From Setaria digitata (lineage: Eukaryota; Nematoda; Chromadorea; Rhabditida; Setariidae), in the NCBI GenBank assembly GCA_003640385.1, contig RCAB01000011.1:484481-548480 (forward strand): a stretch of 64,000 nt of DNA. Direction: 5' to 3'. Under the pieces are notes generated by a model. That model did no database searches and had not been told where the DNA came from. It saw only the letters and a list, made by a program, of their open reading frames with translations. A program made the position numbers and the translations under genes. Below are positions 63,002 to 64,000 of this stretch, piece by piece; position 1 is the stretch's first letter; each line of letters starts with the position of its first letter.

Positions 63002-64000
63002 GAGGACATGCAAGTGATAAGATTATAAAAATCCACTGATGAGTTTTGGTACGGCATTTTTTGCACAAATTCAAAAACCAGGTCAAAAATTAGAGAAATT
63101 TTCCTTCTTCTTCTAAACCTTGACGCAAATGGTTTAAGGTACTTTGGGCTTATTCAAATTCAAAGATTCATTCCGCGTGCATTTTGTATTTTTATTCAAA
63201 AAATGATTATAAGTGACGTATAAAAATAAACAGTTTCAGGAGCCTCTCAAACTAGAAACTAAGATTTTCTGATTCCCATTATTCGAAAGGAATCATTTAA
63301 AAATACTGTAATGCTATAGGAAATACCGCCTAATCAGTGTGTTATTTTGAAAGATCCAGCAATACTGTGATTTATGCTATACAAATCCTGGTTTATCAAA
63401 GTTTTTTGTAATCACTCATTACGAATAATTTATGCATATGAAAAATTTTATCGACGCTCTTGTAATAATATGAAGACTGAACTTAATAATTTCTACACCG
63501 AAATTAGAACAATAAAGCTGGTGAAAACAAGACACAAGTCGTGTGTCAATCCGGATTTAAACAACAGAAAATTGTAAACGCCTAATTCAGTATTGCCCTT
63601 TACGCCTATCTCTCCGGGAAAAACTATGACAGAATTCATACAAATATGTTCAATGGACTACTGAAACATGTCGATTTTTTGGCCTTACCAAAGTGAAAAA
63701 CCGCTACTGCTTCCTATATCTTTCAGTCTAAAACTATATCACTACCATTCCTAGCCAAGTCCGCGTGAGCTTCACAAAGTTATTAACGTAATAAATTATT
63801 AGCACGTTTAATAAAAAACTGTAAAATACAGAATACTTTCCTAACAGTGCTTGAAAGAGCTTCAGAAATAGCAAGCTGCCCCGCTTGTCTGTCTCAAATC
63901 TGAAATCCATCTCTGTGATGCCGAGAGTACTTTACCGTACCTTCAGAGTTGTCCCAACGGCATGATAAGTATTATCTTTATGACTATTATCATTCTACAT
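63002..64000. other. 3' region of the 59.6 kb gene and right window edge
   Basis: AATAAA at 63225-63230, about 225 bases after the stop, is a good polyadenylation signal for the preceding gene. The rest is AT-rich; the frame 63374-63577 is of chance length. Nothing else is supported up to the window end. Confidence 0.5.

Noticed and set aside
1..64000. CRISPR arrays, bacterial operons, rRNA, integrated virus or intact transposon
   Set aside because: No regular repeat-spacer array, no ribosomal RNA words, no transposase, reverse transcriptase or integrase motifs, and no terminal repeats with an open frame were seen.

Overview
The window is eukaryotic and most likely from a nematode, plausibly a filarial or other clade III species. 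It is AT-rich, its genes are split into many short exons with GT/AG borders and TTTCAG-type acceptors, and several start codons sit a few bases behind a lone splice acceptor, as expected for spliced-leader trans-splicing. It also carries a MyoD homologue (HLH-1) and a PAI-only paired-domain gene of the nematode NPAX type. Exons were joined by eye: every reported junction was checked for phase, and identities rest on recognised family motifs. No database search was run.

Layout. 1-239: 5' coding exon of an unidentified minus-strand gene leaving the window. 240-8667: no supported gene. 8668-12058 (-): complete ALG6, the ER glucosyltransferase that starts glucosylation of the lipid-linked N-glycan precursor (12 exons, 504 aa). 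13006-14674 (-): a four-exon helical protein of unknown function. 18281-28744 (-): the IQ-motif end of a CAMTA-type calmodulin-binding transcription activator, with a possible first exon at 28.7 kb. Its intron holds AT microsatellites and a 430-bp duplication joined by a single N. 29185-32613 (+): a complete microsomal cytochrome P450 with a decoy duplication of its haem exon. 37043-41732 (+): hlh-1/MyoD. 43748-46353 (+): NPAX-like gene. 47514-50429 (-): protein tyrosine phosphatase. 51655-53935 (-): TTC9-type TPR protein. 53936-59631: no assigned gene, but a GC-richer island with open frames on both strands. 59632-63001 (+): a six-exon conserved protein that looks like a family best known from fungi.

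The genes do not form one pathway. They are a typical mix of housekeeping functions (ALG6, P450, PTP, TTC9-like) and developmental regulators (hlh-1, NPAX-like, CAMTA-like). Two same-strand pairs, helical protein then ALG6 and TTC9-like then PTP, each have the downstream ATG just behind a lone 3' splice site and could be polycistronic. The points most worth checking are the IQ-only CAMTA architecture, the half paired domain, the decoy P450 exon, the alternative HLH-1 C-termini, the false duplication around the N, and the origin of the 59.6-63.0 kb gene.
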